The notes: a model not told the origin generated them from the sequence alone. Counted from the first letter of the stretch, positions 12,760 to 23,653 are shown. The stretch: 64,000 nt of DNA from Engraulis encrasicolus (GCF_034702125.1 NC_085868.1:46348264-46412263), one strand, 5' to 3'. Program-made: numbers and translations.

Positions 12760-12956
12760 CATATGTGATGCGATCTGGGAAAACCCTTCACATGGTGGGA
12801 TTTTACATTTTTGAGATATTGTTAGCATTTGAAAGTCAATTTCAAGCTCTTTCCAAAGGTGTTTTCGTTATTTTCCTATCTTGTCTCTGTCAAATGTTAT
12901 ACTTACCCAAAGTCAACTTAGTCGTTCAGAGGAATTCTGAGAAAAAACACTCTAAA

Positions 12957-13165
12957 GGTTGAGTATGGAGATTGTGGCCAGAGGAGGTATTGCAACTACA
13001 CAAAGCGATTGTGGCCACAGTGGGTATTGCAACTATGCAAGGCGATTGTGTCCAAAGCAGGTATTGCAACTATGCAAGGCACTTGTGGCCAGAGTAGGTA
13101 TTGCAACTTAGGAAGATGTGAGGTTGAGTATGGAGGATTGTGGCAAGAGTGGGTATTGCAACTAT
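12957..13165 (+). repeat. Minisatellite, about 45-bp unit, 5 units
   Basis: Each unit reads roughly GATTGTGGCCAGAG, then GGTATTGCAACTA, then a variable linker (ATGCAAGGC). The first and last units share a GGTTGAGTATGGAG lead-in. Lies inside the 12760-15927 insert. Confidence 0.85.
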
Positions 13166-14180
13166 TTTTTCTTTGATTTATTTAATGTGTTTAGTTTTGA
13201 GTCAAGGAAACAACTAAGGAAAACGAACAAAAAAATATTTGTTTCAACACAGCATGGATAGCACGTTATTATGGATAATAATTATTATCATATTAGTAAT
13301 TATTATTATTAATATTATAGTTATTAGACTACTGTACAATTGAACCATTCTAAGCACTTGGATCACTCCATTTTTTGTAAGAGTATTGTATTCCACATCA
13401 ACAAAATGTAATGATCCTTCCACGCCGCCGTGTAAGAATTTATATCCTTAAGTATCTGCTGTGCAGCATAGGTTTTTTCTTTAAAATTGCGGGAAGTCAT
13501 CTCATTCTCTGCATGACAGCAATCTACCATCTAGAATGTCTTAGGACAGCCACATGTGGTGAAAGCAGTGCAGCCTCCTAGTACGATGCTCAGGATGCCT
13601 CACTGATGGTGGCAGATACGGGCAAGACAGTTTTTTGGTCAAGGTACCTCTTTAAGAATAGTCTCCTCCTTCTGTATTGTCTCTAGTTGAAGTTTGCTCT
13701 CATTCATGACCATAGCACAGCCCCACCCCCCTGAGCATCACCATAACCGAGCTAACTCATCTTAGAAGTCGGTTCCGCCCCCAGTCCCACACCACAGCTG
13801 GAGTACTTAGAGTATGAAATAGGGCCAATGAAATGAATTTCCAATGCATGCACATGGAGTCCTCCAACTGCATAAATGCTAACTTGCACCTTGAAACTAG
13901 CATAACATGAAGAAAGGAAGAAAATATTTCAGGTTTAAGACCTTACGCAGATTTTTCAGTAAGTGCACTTCAGAATGATGAATCAATATCAGTTACCAGT
14001 TACTGCTCTTGATTTCATCATTGATCACTTTCATGACTTGAAAAAGTAAGTTGAAGAAGCAATTGGCCTACCTGAATGAAAGCAAAACTTAGGGAATTAA
14101 TGAATTTCATTTATTTATCAGTATATTTGTAATCCAACGGCACCACTTCTGAGGACAACAAAACACTGGAAAAAAATATT

Positions 14181-14245
14181 GTTTGATGCAACAGAGCAAG
14201 AGTAGCACATTGCACTTGGCTTTGATATTCAGATTATTATTATTA
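14181..14245 (+). repeat. Short dispersed repeat, copy 1
   Basis: The sequence around AGTAGCACATTGCAC followed by TTGGCTTTGATATT and an ATT run recurs at 16411-16470. One copy is inside the 12760-15927 insert and the other is outside it. Confidence 0.6.
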
Positions 14246-15927
14246 CTATTATTATTATTATTATAGTACAAAAACAGAAGGCTACTCATCAAACACTACC
14301 TACCACATGCATGTTCATTTCAAATCGGCTGAACCAATGTCATTTCATTACTTTTCACTAGGCTATAGGCCTATGGCGTCTTCCATGTTTTTTTTTTTTG
14401 TCTCCCTGAGACCCCCAAACTGCTGGCTAACTGTAGGTCGTCTAATACATAGAGGCCTGTGTGCATAGAATATAATTTCAAATTAAATTGGGTCTATTGA
14501 TTCTACATGTATAGTTATGTAGCCTATTCGTAATTTACTGCCCAACTTTTGGTTCGCTCTGCTTGGAGGTAAACATGGTTTTGCACGCTTCAAAACCCAC
14601 CAGCTCCACGCAACAAAAAAAAAAAAACAAGCCTCGGATTACTTGTAGGCTACAAGACGGTCGAGACCGCTTGTTTTTTACACCCTGCAGCAGGCAGCTC
14701 AGCCATTATAGAAGAGAAAAGGTTTTCTCCGCGCTTATCTTCTTCACTATCTCACGCTTGGCTTGAAATGACGGAGCATCTCAGTTTGACTTTTAAAAAT
14801 TGACTGTTGAAGATGTGTTAACTGAACCCATTAGGTAGACAAGACATAAATGCATAGGCATAGGTCTATTATTTTTCAAAATCTGAGATGATCCAGTGCG
14901 CCTTTATAATGTTAGGACCAGTTATCAAAGATTATCTATTCTACCAAATCGACGACACACGACAATTCAGCACAGCGTAGGCTATTATGACATTTAACGT
15001 CACCGAGTATCTCAGATTGACACTGGAAACGGACTGTTGAAAACGTTTTAACTGAACACATACATTTGGCACGGTTCTAAATAAAAGCATTTTAATCTTC
15101 CCCATCTGAGATGATCCGATGAGGCTTCTTTAACCTAAATTACAGAAACCTAACCCTGTCTTGGCCACATCCACATCTTCCAATTCAGCAGTTTATTATG
15201 ACAAGTAGGACTACACAGCGCAGTAAAAATAAATGAAACCTTTCGCGATAGATAAATCCCGTGGTGGGCGCTTTAGTTTTAGGTTTGCCTGTGAGCTCTC
15301 CAATAAAAAAATGAACTCTACATTCCAGTGCCGTTTAGTAGCCTAATCGCAGTTGTAGCCTATAAAAGTCTGCAAGAGGCACATAAGACTGGACTTGACA
15401 AGCACGCAGGGCTCGACGGCTCCGATCCACGGAGAGAAGATGTCGCCTATGTTTATGTGTGTTCATTGAAATGTTGTTCCTTCTTTCTTTAGACCTATAA
15501 CTTGAGGGAAAACTCTGCTTCATCGAGACAGAAGGCGTTCAGGTGCGCTGACAATGAGTGGCCAGACCTACACACGTCCAAATTCTGAGCCTTTCAAGTC
15601 TATAAACTCCTGCGCGTGCTTATGTTTTCCCTCAACCTCGCGCGCCCCTGCGCTACAAACGTAGTCAGCACGTTGGCTGCGTAGGCAGACTGCTCACGGC
15701 TGCCTCCCTTCTCACCACACAGCGGGCCATTTAAATCTTCATTTTAACACATTAAAACAGCGATTTCAGACAAAATATTTTCAGAGATGATAGACAAGAT
15801 GTTAAACAACAACAATTTAATGAAAAACCGATTTCAGGAAAACACTGTTTCTCGACCTATTTTCGCTGTTTCCTGAGAAAGGGCCAGCGCGACATCCGAC
15901 GGGTTTTCCCAGATCGCATCACATATG

Positions 15928-16400
15928 TTCTAGGGTTTCCAAATGTCTGTAAAAACCTCAAAGTTCAACATGTAAGGTTCATCCTTAGTAAATGGTCTGA
16001 TATGTACCATGACTTTCACATCATAGTATATCTAACAAAAGGCTCCAATGGTTGTTGAGATACAGACGTCCAAAGATGGGAAAAAATTAATTTGCACCAA
16101 TGTTTGGAGCAATATTTCCAATCTATGACACTAGTTAGGAACTTTCTGTTTGGTGTTTCTGAAAGAGGATGGTTTTTTTAACAACATATAAAAAAATTGG
16201 GATGGTGTTTTGCCTCATTCTTTTTATAACGGACTTCAAAATCTCAATTGGCTACAATTACTTGAAGCTATGAGGCCCATGTCACCAACCGACTTGTCGC
16301 AACTCTCAAATCCATGGCTCTGATGTCACCTTAATAGTGAAAACAAGATGGCTACCCTGTGAATGACAAAGCAAATTCTAGGGAAACCATAACACTTGTA
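15928..16400 (-). repeat. Family G large repeat, right part
   Basis: Reverse complement of parts of 31.6-32.4 kb: it includes AAAACCTCAAAGTTCAACAT, GGTTCATCCTTAG, CAATGGTTGTTGAGAT, TTTGGAGCAATATTTCC and GGGATGGTGTTTTGCC. It completes the repeat begun at 12395. Confidence 0.8.
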
Positions 16401-16410
16401 AATGAATTGA

Positions 16411-16470
16411 TTGATGCCACACAGCAAGAATAGCACATTGCACATGGCTTTGATAGCTATTAATTATTTT
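16411..16470 (+). repeat. Short dispersed repeat, copy 2
   Basis: Contains AATAGCACATTGCACATGGC and TTTGATA, matching 14181-14245. Confidence 0.6.
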
Positions 16471-16504
16471 AATTGTAAAATCATAATAATAATCATCATC
16501 ATTT

Positions 16505-16546
<42 letters not shown>

Positions 16547-17081
16547 TGGTAGTGGTAGCGGTAGTAGTAGTCTTGGAATAAAGTGATGAAATAGGAGAGG
16601 ATTAAAGAATTGTAGCACTCTTGTTTGCAACAAGGATTCCCATCCTAACCAGTCTTTCAATCAGCACCTGTAACTTTATATTTGCTATGAAGCTTGTGTC
16701 TTACTCGTTAAGTTACCAGCTGTATTGCAAAATAACTTAATTCATACTGGCTAAAGATTCCCTCAGACAATTTTGACAGCATGGTCCTGGAGTTTTAGTT
16801 AGAAGAGTTTGCTTGCATGCAGTATTCAATATCAGGTGAATATTGATGGCACAGAAATTCATATTGGCACCAGACAACCATGTGGTTCTTTTCACATTGT
16901 TGCGATCTAAGTCAGCTGCTTGCATCATTATAATATTTTACCGCTGCAATATTGACAAGTGGATTGTAGGTTAGCAGCAGTGATTACAAAAATCAGGTTT
17001 GGATACTTGTAGACAATGTTTATTACTTTTAAAGTTCATCATCACATTGATCCAGGTGAGATGACGGAAGCCAAAAGGAAG
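16471..17081. other. No gene; (GTA)n at 16505-16570
   Basis: A GTA/AGT trinucleotide run (about 66 bases, with GGTAGT variants) is followed by about 500 bases of unassigned sequence up to the LINE target site. Confidence 0.5.
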
Positions 17082-17094
17082 CTTTGCAGCATGC

Positions 17095-17117
17095 TTCTTC
17101 TTCTTCTTCTTCTTCTT
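17095..17117 (-). repeat. (GAA)n 3' tail of the LINE
   Basis: On the minus strand the element ends in about 23 bases of GAA repeat that directly meets the TSD. Short tandem tails rather than poly(A) are common in I-type LINEs. Confidence 0.85.
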
Positions 17118-17212
17118 ATTTGACTGGCGGTTGACAATGACTTCAGTGTATTACCGCCACCGCTAGACTGGAGTGTGGAACAGCAGTTGCCTTTTCTAAG
17201 CAAAACAAAAAA

Positions 17213-20200
17213 TTAAATGCGTCTAATTAGACCTGTATCTTTCAAAAAAGTAAACAAAAAGGGTAAAATATATACATTGCTTCTTTGTAATATATTTTTT
17301 AAGCTGAGTGTTGTGTTGTTCGCCTCTAGTTGCTCAATCAACGTCTGTCTCTCTTGCTGGTATTTCCTGCAGTGTAACAGGGCATGCTCTACAGTTTCTG
17401 GGCTTTCCATGCAAAATTCACAGTTACCATCAGCATGCCTGTTCATTCTGGCTAGACAGCTGTTCAGCCTGCTGTGCCCCATCCTCAGCCTGGCCAACAC
17501 CACTTCCTTTTGTCTTGTACCCCCATCTCCAACAACTTTACTGACTTCAGGCTGAATATTGAATAGATGTCTCCCAGTGTGCCCACTCTCCCAAAGCTGC
17601 TGCCATTTCCCAGTAACTCTCGCTTTAATTATGCTTTTGACTTCTGCTTTACTATACTTTATGTCGACGTCTATTTGCTCTTTGCATGCAGCCTTTTTGG
17701 CATATTTGTCTGCCAGTTCGTTCCCTTCCACCCCTATATGTGCAGGAACCCATACAAAGGACAGTTTAAAACCTGCCTTAAGCAAAGCACTTGCCAGCTG
17801 GAGGATTTCAATTAGAATATCTTTTCTGGAACACGAATGTGAGCATTGAATGCTCTCCAAGGCTGAACTTGAGTCCGATGCAATGACAATTTGCCTGTCT
17901 CTCATGCCATTACCCTCTAACCAGAGCAGCGCAAACCATATGGCAATCAATTCTGCTGTAAATACAGCTAGGTCATCTGACAACCTCTTATATATGGCTA
18001 CCCCCAGTTCAGGGACCACATGTGCCACTCCCACCTTTTTGTCTTTGCCCTTTGAGGCATCAGTGTACAACATCATACTTTGCTTGTAGTGTTCTGCTGT
18101 ATATTCGCTTACTCTCCATTTGTCCACCTCATTCTCTTGCCTTTCCTCAAGCAGTGCAAAGTCCACTCTTAACTCTTCTAAGGTCCAGGGGGGAACTGTT
18201 GGATAAGACACTGTGGGGGCAATATCCAGGCCACTTAACTCCATACCCTCAACTTTGTCCTTGACGGTCCACCCAAAGCTCCTCCCTCCCGCATGAAGTC
18301 GCTCTTGGCATGGAGTGAGTGCTGTCTGCGCTATGTGACTTTCATCCTGCCCCTTGAGATTGACCCAGTATACCAGGGCAAGCTGCTCCCTTCGTAACTG
18401 CAGGGGCATCTCCCCCACCTCTACCTGCATTGCATTTACTGGTGAGGATTTCACTGCTCCACTGCATATTCTCAAAGCTTGATTATGTAACACATCCAGC
18501 TTGTGTAGCATTGACTCGGAAGCTGACCCGTAGGCTATGCATCCGTAGTCTAAAACTGACCTCATCAGCCCAGTATAAATTGTTCTCAATGCACCCCTTG
18601 AGGCTCCCCATTCAACTCCACACAGGCATCTCATGACATTCAGAATTTTTTTGCACTTGTCCACCATTTTCTGGATATGGCAGGCCCAGGTCAACTTCTT
18701 GTCCAACCAGACCCCCAAGTACTTGAACACATCCACTCTTTCCAGTTCACTCCCTGCCAGGAGGATTTTCAGTTCAGGCTTAACACTTCCCCTTGTAAAA
18801 ACCATCACCTTTGTCTTTTCTACTGAGATCCTAAATCCCCATTGAATTGTCCATTGGTGTACTTCATTTACAGCTTCTTGCATTTTCTTCATAATGTACT
18901 CCACGTTCCTCCCCTTCTTCCACATGGCGCCATCATCAGCAAACAATGCCACCCCATCAGGTCCCTGCACATTTTTAAAAATCTGGTCAATCATGATATC
19001 GAACAGTAGGGGGCTAATTATGCTCCCCTGGGGAGTGCCATTGTCTGCTGTATAGCTGGAGCTTATTTCACCATTGACTCTGACTCTTAGTTGCCTTTCA
19101 GTCAAGAAAGCTTCTACCCATTGGAGCATCCTGCCCCTCAGCCCCAGCTGTTGTAGTTTCATGATCAACCCTCTTGTCCAAAGCATATCATACGCTTTCT
19201 CAATGTCAAAGAACACTGCAACCACTGCCTCTTTGTTAACTTGAGCTTTTCTCACCACATCCTCCAGGCATACAACTGGGTCCATAGTGCCTCTACCCCT
19301 CCTAAACCCACACTGGTAACTTTGGAGTAGTCCCTCTGTCTCCACCCAGTAAGTCATCCTGTCATTCACCATCTTTTCCATGGTTTTTCCCACCTGGGAG
19401 GTTAAGGCTATAGGCCTGTAGCTACTCGGGTTATGGGGGTCCTTCCCAGGCTTCCTGATGGGAACTATTAGCGATTCTTTCCACCCCCTAGGGATTACTC
19501 CCTCTGTCCAAATTCTGTTGAAAAGAAGCAAGAGCTTTTCCTTCCCCTTGTCGCCCAGCTTATTTAACATATCATAGCATATTGTGTCCACCCCTGGCGC
19601 AGACTTCTTCACTTTCCTTAGCACCTTGTTTAGTTCTGTTAAAGTGAACAAGGCATCCATCCCTCCTGCTGTTTGGTCCTCCCTGTTAATTACACAAGCA
19701 TGTCGTAAGGTTGTCTCCTCTCTGCCCTCCCTCTCTTCCTGCCTCAGGTTATCTGAGCTGTGCACTTTAGCTAAGGTTCTAGCTATGACTTCTGCCTTGT
19801 CTTTACTCGTTACTGCCACTTCCTCTCCGTCTTTGATCAAGGGATAATCATAGCTCCTTTGTATGCCTTTCATTTTCTTAATGGAATTCCACACTCTCTC
19901 TATGGGGGTAGTACGGCCCACAGAGTCACAAAAATTCCTCCAGTACATCCTTTTTGCATTTCTCACTGCTCTTCTCACTAGGGCTTGCGCTTTTTTGTAC
20001 TCGATCAGGTATTGGAAGTTATGAGACCTCTTTAACTTCCTAAACAATCTGTTCCTCTCCTTCACTGCCTCCTGGCATTCTTTTGTCCACCATGGCACTA
20101 TCCTGTTTAGAGTCCTTGGTTCAGACTTGGGGATGGCTCCCCTTGCTGCAGACACTATACAAGAGTTAATCTCCCCACACAACTCTTCCACACTCCCATT

Positions 20201-20989
20201 CTCATCCACCCATGATAGCAACTCGTCACTCAGCTCTGTGTATTTGTCCCAATCTGCTTTTTCTAGCAGCCATCTGCCCCCTCCTGTAGCCCCTCCATTT
20301 TGCGCCTCCACCCCAACCTGAATCCTAATGGGGAAGTGGTCACTTCCAATAGTGCTTTCATTTAAAACACACCACTCACACTTTTCAGCTATGCTCCTTG
20401 ATACTATGGTTAAGTCTATTGATGATTCTGTCCCTCTACAGATGTCCACCCTTGTGGATGAACCATCATTTAGGCAGACTAGTCCTTCTTCCTCCATGAA
20501 CTCTTCCAGTATATTCCCATTCACATCATTTTTATCACCCCACAAGGTACTATGTGCATTAAAATCCCCACACCAGATTGCTTTTCCTGCTGCTACTGTA
20601 CAAATTCCTTCAAGAGACTCTAGTTCCAGTCGCCTGCAAGGGTTATAGAAATTTATAATAGACACTTTCCCTTCTTTGGTCCAGACATCTATTATCACAC
20701 ATTCCATGTCTTCCTCTTTATTTACCTCTGTGAACTGTAGTCCTTTCTCAATAAAGGTGATAACCCCTCCACCCTTGCCCAGCTCCCTGTCCCTTCTCAC
20801 CGAAACAAACCCCTTTATTACAAAATCTAGCTTTGGGATCAGCCATGACTCTTGTATGCATATGATGCTAGGCCTTACCTCTAGGTCCTCAACATATTTC
20901 TTAAATTCTTGGCCATTAGCTATCAAACTTCTTGCATTCCATTGGAGGATATGCAAGACCATCAAAATTGTACTAATTCGTCTAAGCAT
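17213..20989 (-). CDS. LINE ORF2: endonuclease, reverse transcriptase, RNase H
   Basis: An intact 1258-residue polyprotein that would nick target DNA and copy its own RNA at the nick. The N-terminal AP-type endonuclease shows QWN (16-18), QES (46-48), GDFNAHS (141-147) and SDHFPI (216-221). The reverse transcriptase covers roughly residues 450-760: FFDIEKAYD (593-601) supplies the first catalytic Asp, GTPQG is at 651-655, and FADD (683-686) is the catalytic pair. RNase H (about 970-1100) has YTDAS (Asp977), TAEL (Glu1013), SDSS (Asp1039) and the final PAHIGVEGNELAD with His1084 and Asp1094. A C-terminal zinc-binding set follows (C1190, C1193, H1202, C1207). No stop or frameshift interrupts it. 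Its first Met overlaps the end of ORF1 by 28 bases in the -1 frame, with an in-frame stop 8 codons upstream, so this start fits. Many antisense frames on the plus strand are shadows. Confidence 0.96.
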   Translation of the reverse strand: MLRRISTILMVLHILQWNARSLIANGQEFKKYVEDLEVRPSIICIQESWLIPKLDFVIKGFVSVRRDRELGKGGGVITFIEKGLQFTEVNKEEDMECVIIDVWTKEGKVSIINFYNPCRRLELESLEGICTVAAGKAIWCGDFNAHSTLWGDKNDVNGNILEEFMEEEGLVCLNDGSSTRVDICRGTESSIDLTIVSRSIAEKCEWCVLNESTIGSDHFPIRIQVGVEAQNGGATGGGRWLLEKADWDKYTELSDELLSWVDENGSVEELCGEINSCIVSAARGAIPKSEPRTLNRIVPWWTKECQEAVKERNRLFRKLKRSHNFQYLIEYKKAQALVRRAVRNAKRMYWRNFCDSVGRTTPIERVWNSIKKMKGIQRSYDYPLIKDGEEVAVTSKDKAEVIARTLAKVHSSDNLRQEEREGREETTLRHACVINREDQTAGGMDALFTLTELNKVLRKVKKSAPGVDTICYDMLNKLGDKGKEKLLLLFNRIWTEGVIPRGWKESLIVPIRKPGKDPHNPSSYRPIALTSQVGKTMEKMVNDRMTYWVETEGLLQSYQCGFRRGRGTMDPVVCLEDVVRKAQVNKEAVVAVFFDIEKAYDMLWTRGLIMKLQQLGLRGRMLQWVEAFLTERQLRVRVNGEISSSYTADNGTPQGSIISPLLFDIMIDQIFKNVQGPDGVALFADDGAMWKKGRNVEYIMKKMQEAVNEVHQWTIQWGFRISVEKTKVMVFTRGSVKPELKILLAGSELERVDVFKYLGVWLDKKLTWACHIQKMVDKCKKILNVMRCLCGVEWGASRGALRTIYTGLMRSVLDYGCIAYGSASESMLHKLDVLHNQALRICSGAVKSSPVNAMQVEVGEMPLQLRREQLALVYWVNLKGQDESHIAQTALTPCQERLHAGGRSFGWTVKDKVEGMELSGLDIAPTVSYPTVPPWTLEELRVDFALLEERQENEVDKWRVSEYTAEHYKQSMMLYTDASKGKDKKVGVAHVVPELGVAIYKRLSDDLAVFTAELIAIWFALLWLEGNGMRDRQIVIASDSSSALESIQCSHSCSRKDILIEILQLASALLKAGFKLSFVWVPAHIGVEGNELADKYAKKAACKEQIDVDIKYSKAEVKSIIKARVTGKWQQLWESGHTGRHLFNIQPEVSKVVGDGGTRQKEVVLARLRMGHSRLNSCLARMNRHADGNCEFCMESPETVEHALLHCRKYQQERQTLIEQLEANNTTLSLKNILQRSNVYILPFLFTFLKDTGLIRRI

Positions 20990-22107
20990 GATGATTGTGA
21001 TGCATTCACTTCACTGCCAGCCGGCTCCTTAAGCCCTTCAACAACAGCTTCCCATTCAAGGCCATCAATATTCAAAAACCTTTTAGCCGATTTGACAATA
21101 ATCTTGATCCTGTCGGTCCTGCTTTTATACTGAGCAGTACCATTAATAACATCGGTCATGAATAGCACAAAGTCCAACTTCTTAACAATAAGGGAATCGT
21201 CTTCAATTTTTTTGCATGACGTGCACTCTGTCTCCTTCCTAGTGGGAACACTAGGGCTAGGTGTTAGTATTGGTCTGGGAACTCGCTTCAATGCTTCAGC
21301 ATATGACGTCCCTTGCTCTACCTTGACTCTCTGCACTTCTCTCATCCGTTTAAACACCTCACATCCTCCATATGCTGCACTATGGTTGCCACCACAATTA
21401 CAGCATTTTTGGGTAACCCCCTCTGCACATTCGCCATAGCTGTGTTCACCACCGCACTTGCTGCATCTCGTCTTTCCTTTACACACGGCCGCTACGTGCC
21501 CATACCGTTGACACTTAAAGCATCTTAAGGGAGGAGGGATGTACACTCTAACATCATAGCACATGAAACCAATGTAGACCTTTGGCGGCAGCCTAAATTC
21601 GTCAAACGTTAGCAACACCGACAAGCTGTCGCTTAATACACCATCCCTCTTCATCTTCAGACGCTTTGCCTCCTTTACTTTCACATTTCTAATACTTGCC
21701 AAGAGATCCTCCACAGTATCACCAACTGGTATTCCAGTTATCACTCCTCTAATCAGCTCCTTATCTCGGCCAGCCACACATTTCACATTCTGCCCACCAA
21801 ACGTAGTCAAGTTCAATGCTTTCAAATGTTGTTGTTCATCCACACACTCTACCAGAAGTGCACCAGCCCTAGTTTTACTCGCACGTACAACATCACCCAA
21901 CTCTTGATGCACCTGTCGCGTCAGATGAATAGGACTCCAACCCGCAAACGACTCTGCCTCATTCACAAAACTGATAAATACCTTGTACGCTTCCTTCCTC
22001 ACCGATGTATCCATATTCTCCATATGTGTCCTATGAAACGAATTACCTTTAGGTTTTTTACGCTTGGGTCCCCCGTCCTCACCATCCCCGCGCTCAGATT
22101 CATCCAT
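20962..22107 (-). CDS. LINE ORF1: zinc-knuckle RNA-binding protein
   Basis: An intact 381-residue nucleic-acid-binding protein that should package the LINE RNA. The N-terminus is basic (KRKKPK at 15-20). Three zinc knuckles follow: C196/C199/H204/C209, C215/C218/H222/C227, and C235-C238/H242/C249. This three-knuckle, gag-like ORF1 is usual in I and Jockey elements. The start has A at -3 and G at +4, a good eukaryotic context, and lies 108 bases from the element's 5' end. The C-terminal 100 residues match nothing I recognise. It ends inside the start of ORF2. Confidence 0.93.
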   Translation of the reverse strand: MDESERGDGEDGGPKRKKPKGNSFHRTHMENMDTSVRKEAYKVFISFVNEAESFAGWSPIHLTRQVHQELGDVVRASKTRAGALLVECVDEQQHLKALNLTTFGGQNVKCVAGRDKELIRGVITGIPVGDTVEDLLASIRNVKVKEAKRLKMKRDGVLSDSLSVLLTFDEFRLPPKVYIGFMCYDVRVYIPPPLRCFKCQRYGHVAAVCKGKTRCSKCGGEHSYGECAEGVTQKCCNCGGNHSAAYGGCEVFKRMREVQRVKVEQGTSYAEALKRVPRPILTPSPSVPTRKETECTSCKKIEDDSLIVKKLDFVLFMTDVINGTAQYKSRTDRIKIIVKSAKRFLNIDGLEWEAVVEGLKEPAGSEVNASQSSCLDELVQF

Positions 22108-22228
22108 CCTACACTTCCTACTCCGTCACTTCCTACCGGCAACTCCTGACCATTCACAGTCCAGCGGCTACTGCGTGCGGCTCACCGTGTCAACCAACCA
22201 GTCCGAATCCCTTCCCTTTGCAGCATGC

Positions 22229-23034
22229 AAAAGCGTTCAGATATGGTGGTGGATTGGGGGCGGGGCACAGTTCTACAGTCAGGGTACCTCTGTCGTGGTG
22301 ACTGTTGGCGGGGGTGGGACTGTTTTATGGTCGCATAGGAAAGTAAAAGTTGATTAGAGATGACACATAGGAGGAGACAGTTTGTAAAGAGGTATCCTGA
22401 TTGTAGAACTTCCCGCCCCCCATCATCCTCCCCTGACCGAAGTGCCCTGAGCATGGTGGTGGTATCCTTACTGAAATCAATACCTATGTTGTCATTGTCC
22501 TTCGAGGCACTAATTTCGTTGTACCTGTACAATGACAACAAAGTTTCATTCAAAGTTTCATTCAGGTGTTCCTCATTGAATTGCCAATGACGGATGGTTG
22601 CACACAACAATATGAGTGCAGATACCTAATGCATCATCAATGACAATGGCAAGCTACCTTATAAAGTCAACTCATAAGATGCAGCTGGTGATTGAAAGTT
22701 AAGTGTGTATAAAATAATTTGTCACAGGCCAGAGCATTGAAAGTTCCTGACTTGTTTAATACATTTCATTTTTTTTTTTTCAAATATTGTCAATCACCAT
22801 CAAGGAAGTCAAGGTTGCATCAAGGAAATCATATCAACACCTTGTTTTTTCCAGAGGTTGTTTTTTTTCATGACTTCTCTCAAAATGGTACTTCTCTCAA
22901 CCATCTTGAATTTATTGCTAACGTAGCGCCAGTGAGAACATGTTGCGTAGTCACTTGATCATCTGGCCGATAGTACACTTAAAAAGATGAGGCCAGAATC
23001 CCTGAAAAAAATCAGAAATACTGAGCTGAACAAA
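22229..23034. other. No gene; possible LINE tail remnant
   Basis: The LINE's target region. Around 22505-22545 the sequence AATTTCGTTGTACCTGTACA followed by ATGACAACAAAG resembles the 3' end of CR1/L2-type LINEs. Further on, poly(T) near 22770 and unassigned AT-rich DNA. TCAGAAATACTGAGCTGAAC (23011-23030) recurs near 31892-31915. Confidence 0.4.
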
Positions 23035-23105
23035 CAGCTTTGCCTGGGCCCGGGTTAAAGTCGTCTGAAGAGACCCCTTCCCAATACATGCAATGTAATG
23101 AGTAC
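23035..23105. mobile_element. hAT-type MITE, family A (copy 3), left part
   Basis: Reverse orientation relative to the copies at 2818 and 6552: it reads through CTGGGCCCGG, AAAGTCGTCTGAAG and CATGCAATGTAATG. It stops at the retroviral LTR and resumes after it at 31290, so the retrovirus landed inside this older MITE. Confidence 0.6.
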
Positions 23106-23653
23106 TGTTAGGTTTAAGCTACCAACATTTATCTCTAATAACCTGTACAGAAGAGTCACAGAGAACTTGAGTTAAATTCAATACTTGCAAGGAGGGTGAC
23201 CAGGAGACTGCTTTCAGTTACAATGTCCAAGATCACTCTGAAAACAGCCTCCTTCTCCTTACGTTTTATTGAAGGAAAGCCCTAGTTACAATTTCGGTTT
23301 CAATTGGTCTAAGGGGAGGGGTAATTAGCTAAACCAGTTGAAACCAGTTTACACAGTAGCATATTTCTTAGCAGAATACCAGTTTACACAGTAGCATATT
23401 TCTTAGCAGAATATCTTGTTATTTAGCTGAAACAGACTGAATGTGACCTTGTCCTTTTCTCCTCGCCTAATGAGAGAGTGTTTGCTACAGTTGAAGAACA
23501 TTCCTGCTCTCTCTCTCTCTCTCTTTCTCTGGCCTGCAGGCACAGAGCGAAAACAATGACACATTCAGAATATACGCACATACATATGCCCTGACTTAAA
23601 GCCTGGGGACAAGAGTTAGACAAAGTGAATAACTTATGTACATTACTCCAACA
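23106..23653 (-). repeat. 3' LTR of the endogenous retrovirus
   Basis: 548 bases, direct repeat of 30740-31289. By eye the two differ only in the number of CT units near 23510-23530. On the sense (minus) strand an AATAAA signal lies at 23270-23265. A 35-bp segment is duplicated in tandem at 23344-23378 and 23379-23413 in this LTR and equally in the other. Confidence 0.95.

Larger units (their letters stand above)
12760..15927. mobile_element. 3.17 kb insert with 27-bp perfect terminal inverted repeats
   Basis: The left end 12760-12786 and right end 15901-15927 are perfect reverse complements (start CATATGTGATGCGATCTGGG, then AAAACCC). The outer sequence on both sides belongs to one interrupted family G repeat, because the copy at 32.3-32.4 kb runs straight across the junction. 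The interior has no transposase-like frame; it holds a 45-bp minisatellite (12957-13165), AT/ATT-rich tracts and unassigned sequence. No TSD could be fixed. Superfamily unknown. Confidence 0.7.
17095..22215 (-). mobile_element. Complete I-clade LINE retrotransposon
   Basis: A 5121-bp non-LTR retrotransposon on the minus strand with both ORFs open. It is bounded by a perfect 13-bp TSD ctttgcagcatgc at 17082-17094 and 22216-22228, so both ends are intact. Order 5' to 3' on the minus strand: 5' UTR of 108 bases (22215-22108), ORF1 (22107-20962), ORF2 (20989-17213), a 3' UTR of about 95 bases, and a (GAA)n tail (17095-17117). Two ORFs with zinc knuckles in ORF1, an AP endonuclease and an RNase H after the reverse transcriptase, plus a simple-repeat tail instead of poly(A), are traits of the I clade (I, Nimb). 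The clade call is from domain order, not a tree. Confidence 0.95.

Noticed and set aside
17217..22357. Numerous plus-strand frames of 60-118 codons between 17.2 and 22.4 kb
   Set aside because: They lie antisense to the intact LINE ORFs and reflect its codon bias.
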